Part shown: positions 60,536 through 64,000 of the stretch, one piece after another
Numbering within the stretch: position 1 is the stretch's first letter
Layout: each line of letters opens with the position of its first letter
Assembly (NCBI GenBank): GCA_041395385.1
Contig: JAWLAN010000007.1
Coordinates: 124,001-188,000 of the forward strand
DNA length: 64,000 bases
Direction of reading: 5' to 3'
From: JAJVHZ01 sp041395385
GTDB taxonomy: Bacteria > Pseudomonadota > Gammaproteobacteria > JAJPIJ01
Program-made: the position numbers and the translations under genes
The notes under the pieces: model-generated
The model's input: only the letters and a program-made list of their open reading frames with translations
Databases searched by the model: none
What the model was told of the DNA's origin: nothing

Positions 60536-60952
60536 ATGAAAGCATGGGTCACGCTGTCACTGGCGACGCTGCTGTGCTGGGGGCTGTGGGGATTTCTCGG
60601 CAAGCTCGGCGGACGCACGCTGGCGCCGGGCCACCTGCTGCTGGTGACCTACACCGGCATGGTGCTGATCTTTCCGCTGGTGGTGCTGTTGTTCGGAGCA
60701 GGCTTCCGGATCGACGGCGGCGCCGCCGACCAGTGGTACGCCCTGGCGGCAGGACTGGTCTGCGGCCTGGGATTCCCGCTGTTCTATCTCGCCCTGAGCG
60801 GCGGTGAGGTCTCCAGGGTCGTGGTCATCACCGCCACCTACCCGGTGGTGACCGTGTTGCTCGCGGCGTGGCTGCTCGCCGAGCCGCTCACCGCGAAGAC
60901 GGCGCTGGGCACGGCGCTGGCCGTGACCGGGATCGTCCTGCTGTCGACATAG
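60536..60952 (+). CDS. half-size EamA/DMT transporter
   Basis: 138 residues, about four to five membrane helices: VTLSLATLLCWGLWGFLGKLGG, LLLVTYTGMVLIFPLVVLLF, LAAGLVCGLGFPLFYLALSGG, and the EamA end VVITATYPVVTVLLAAWLLAEPLTAKTALGTALAVTGIVLLS. Full EamA proteins have two such repeats, so this probably works as a dimer, like SMR transporters. It sits between two activator genes; a GAGGA site precedes it. Substrate unknown. Confidence 0.85.
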   Translation: MKAWVTLSLATLLCWGLWGFLGKLGGRTLAPGHLLLVTYTGMVLIFPLVVLLFGAGFRIDGGAADQWYALAAGLVCGLGFPLFYLALSGGEVSRVVVITATYPVVTVLLAAWLLAEPLTAKTALGTALAVTGIVLLST

Positions 60953-60975
60953 CACGGTCGCGGGAGCCAGCAGGC

Positions 60976-62880
<1,905 letters not shown>

Positions 62881-62922
62881 TGCGCCCCGCGCGCGCCGAA
62901 ACCCCCAGAGAGATGAACTCAG

Positions 62923-64000
62923 GTGACCCGTAACGACAGTGTGTCCGATGCGGACGCCCTCATACGCCACATCGTGGCGGGCACGGCGACGCTGACGGGC
63001 GCGGATTTCCTGCAGGCGCTGCTGCCCAGCGTCGCCCGGGCGCTGGAGGTGAAGTACGTCTTCGTGGCCGAGTTCAGTCCCGACAACCAGACCGCCTCCA
63101 CACTGGCGTTCTGGGACGGCGGCAAGGTCGTTCTCGACGCGGGCGATTACGCGCTGCCCGGTTCGCCATGCGAACAGGTGCTGGGCGGCGAGGTGGTGTG
63201 TCACCCGCAGGACGTGCAGGCGGCCTTCCCGGACCATCACGAGCTCGGCGAGATGGGCGTGGTCAGCTACGTCGCGGTGCCGATGAAGGCCGTCGACGGC
63301 AAGGTGATGGGTCACCTTGCGATCATGCACACCGAACCGCTGCATCCCTCGCCGGCCTACATCGACGTCTTCCGTATATTCGGCGCGCGCGCCTGCGCCG
63401 AGATGCAGCGCAAGCGCTTCGAGGAGGCGCTGGCGGCGAGCGAGGAGCGGCTGTCACAGATCCTGTCCTCGGCGATGGACGCCATCATCGCCTTCGACAC
63501 CGATCGGCGCATCCGTCTGTTCAACCCGGCCGCCGAGCGCATCTTCGGGTGCGCGGCCGGCTGGGCCATGGATCAACCCTTCGATCGCTTCCTGTCCAGG
63601 CCTTTCCGGGCGCTGCTGGACCGTTATGTCGGCGCCGTCAGCGACGGCAGCAAGCCGAGCGGAGAGCTGTGGGCGCCGGAGGGGGTCAGCGCGCTGCGCG
63701 CCAACCGCGAGGAATTCCCGGTGGAGGTGACCCTGTCCTCCTTCGAATCGCGCGGCCAGCGCCTCTACACGGTCATCCTGCGCGACGTGAACGAGCGCAT
63801 GCGCGCCCGCGCCCGGCTTGAGAAGCTCGAGGAACAGAACGTCTTCCTGCGCAAGGAGATGACGAGCCCGCGGCAGTTCCAGCGGCTGATCGGCGAGTCG
63901 CCGCTGCTGCGCGAGCTGCATGCGCTCATCGAGACCGTCGCCGGGTCCGACACGACCGTGCTCATCGCCGGCGAGACCGGCACCGGCAAGGAGCTCATCG
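62923..64000 (+). CDS. GAF-PAS-AAA+ sigma-54 activator, copy 3 (cut by window end)
   Basis: At least 359 residues; runs off the window inside the AAA+ domain. Start GTG 62923 (TRNDSVSDADALIRHIVAGT); GTG 62941 is an alternative. GAF: FLQALLPSVARALEVKYVFV, VVSYVAVPMKAVDGKVMGHL. PAS: LSSAMDAIIAFDTDRRIRLF, NPAAERIFGCAAGWAMDQPF. AAA+ opens with LIGESPLLRELHALIETVAG and Walker A GETGTGKEL at the very end. Closest to copy 2 by eye (shared FDRFLSRP and LWAPEGVSALRANREEFPVE). The GAFTGA loop lies beyond the window, so sigma-54 contact is inferred from its paralogues. Confidence 0.9.
   Translation, partial: MTRNDSVSDADALIRHIVAGTATLTGADFLQALLPSVARALEVKYVFVAEFSPDNQTASTLAFWDGGKVVLDAGDYALPGSPCEQVLGGEVVCHPQDVQAAFPDHHELGEMGVVSYVAVPMKAVDGKVMGHLAIMHTEPLHPSPAYIDVFRIFGARACAEMQRKRFEEALAASEERLSQILSSAMDAIIAFDTDRRIRLFNPAAERIFGCAAGWAMDQPFDRFLSRPFRALLDRYVGAVSDGSKPSGELWAPEGVSALRANREEFPVEVTLSSFESRGQRLYTVILRDVNERMRARARLEKLEEQNVFLRKEMTSPRQFQRLIGESPLLRELHALIETVAGSDTTVLIAGETGTGKELI

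Overview
The window is bacterial, very GC-rich (about two thirds G+C by eye) and densely coded, with short gaps, ATGA/GTGA overlaps inside operons and Shine-Dalgarno sites of the GGAGG type. The gene content (Mo-cofactor genes, PagL-type lipid A deacylase, agmatine route to putrescine, class I cytochromes c, a full glycogen cluster with GH57 and sigma-54 activators) fits a gammaproteobacterium, perhaps near the Chromatiales/Acidiferrobacterales. That placement is inference from gene content; there is no rRNA gene in the window. No tRNA, rRNA, CRISPR array, insertion sequence or prophage was seen.

Layout. 0.1-3.1 kb: a three-gene ion-transport operon (small MscS-like channel, a soluble MgtE-like half protein, full-length MgtE). 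3.3-4.6 kb: moaC divergent from moaD-moaE. 4.9-8.5 kb: exported animal-type haem peroxidase and a lipoprotein fusing a TolB-like propeller to a lipase-like domain. 8.6-10.0 kb: class III aminotransferase on the minus strand. 10.2-12.1 kb: a compact lipid cassette (CDP-archaeol-synthase-like enzyme, YbhP-like phosphatase, CDP-alcohol phosphatidyltransferase), followed by a membrane-anchored TIR protein. 13.5-15.5 kb: PAP2 phosphatase with a membrane protein and a lipoprotein. 16.3-19.9 kb: two related exported alpha/beta hydrolases with a thioredoxin-like protein between them. 20.0-22.6 kb: small proteins of unknown function.

22.7-27.0 kb: an unusual minus-strand cassette with a SARP-like regulator, a beta-rich 231-residue protein, a trypsin-like protease whose catalytic triad is split by a frameshift, a 78-residue protein that looks like the protease N-terminal domain on its own, and a 242-residue protein. 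27.4-32.5 kb: Hsp20, a membrane SpoIIE-type phosphatase, a broken exported protein and an AI-2E family permease. 33.3-38.8 kb: polyamine genes speA, aguB, aguA and a deoxyhypusine-synthase-like gene, which together can turn arginine into putrescine and then use an aminobutyl donor. 39.0-41.3 kb: two cytochromes c, PagL and a DUF1631-like fragment.

41.6-58.4 kb: glycogen metabolism split into two blocks, glgB/permease divergent from glgC-GH57-malQ, then glgP divergent from glgA, with a SulP transporter, a Sel1 protein and small enzymes between the blocks. 58.6-64.0 kb: three tandem paralogous GAF-PAS-AAA+-Fis activators with GAFTGA loops (the third cut by the window edge), interrupted by a half-size EamA transporter.

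The most unusual non-coding signal is a dispersed intergenic repeat. It has a 52-55 base core whose ends are conserved, carried at 3.2, 37.5 and 41.3 kb, and each copy is enclosed by a different long inverted repeat, so pairing is kept while sequence changes.
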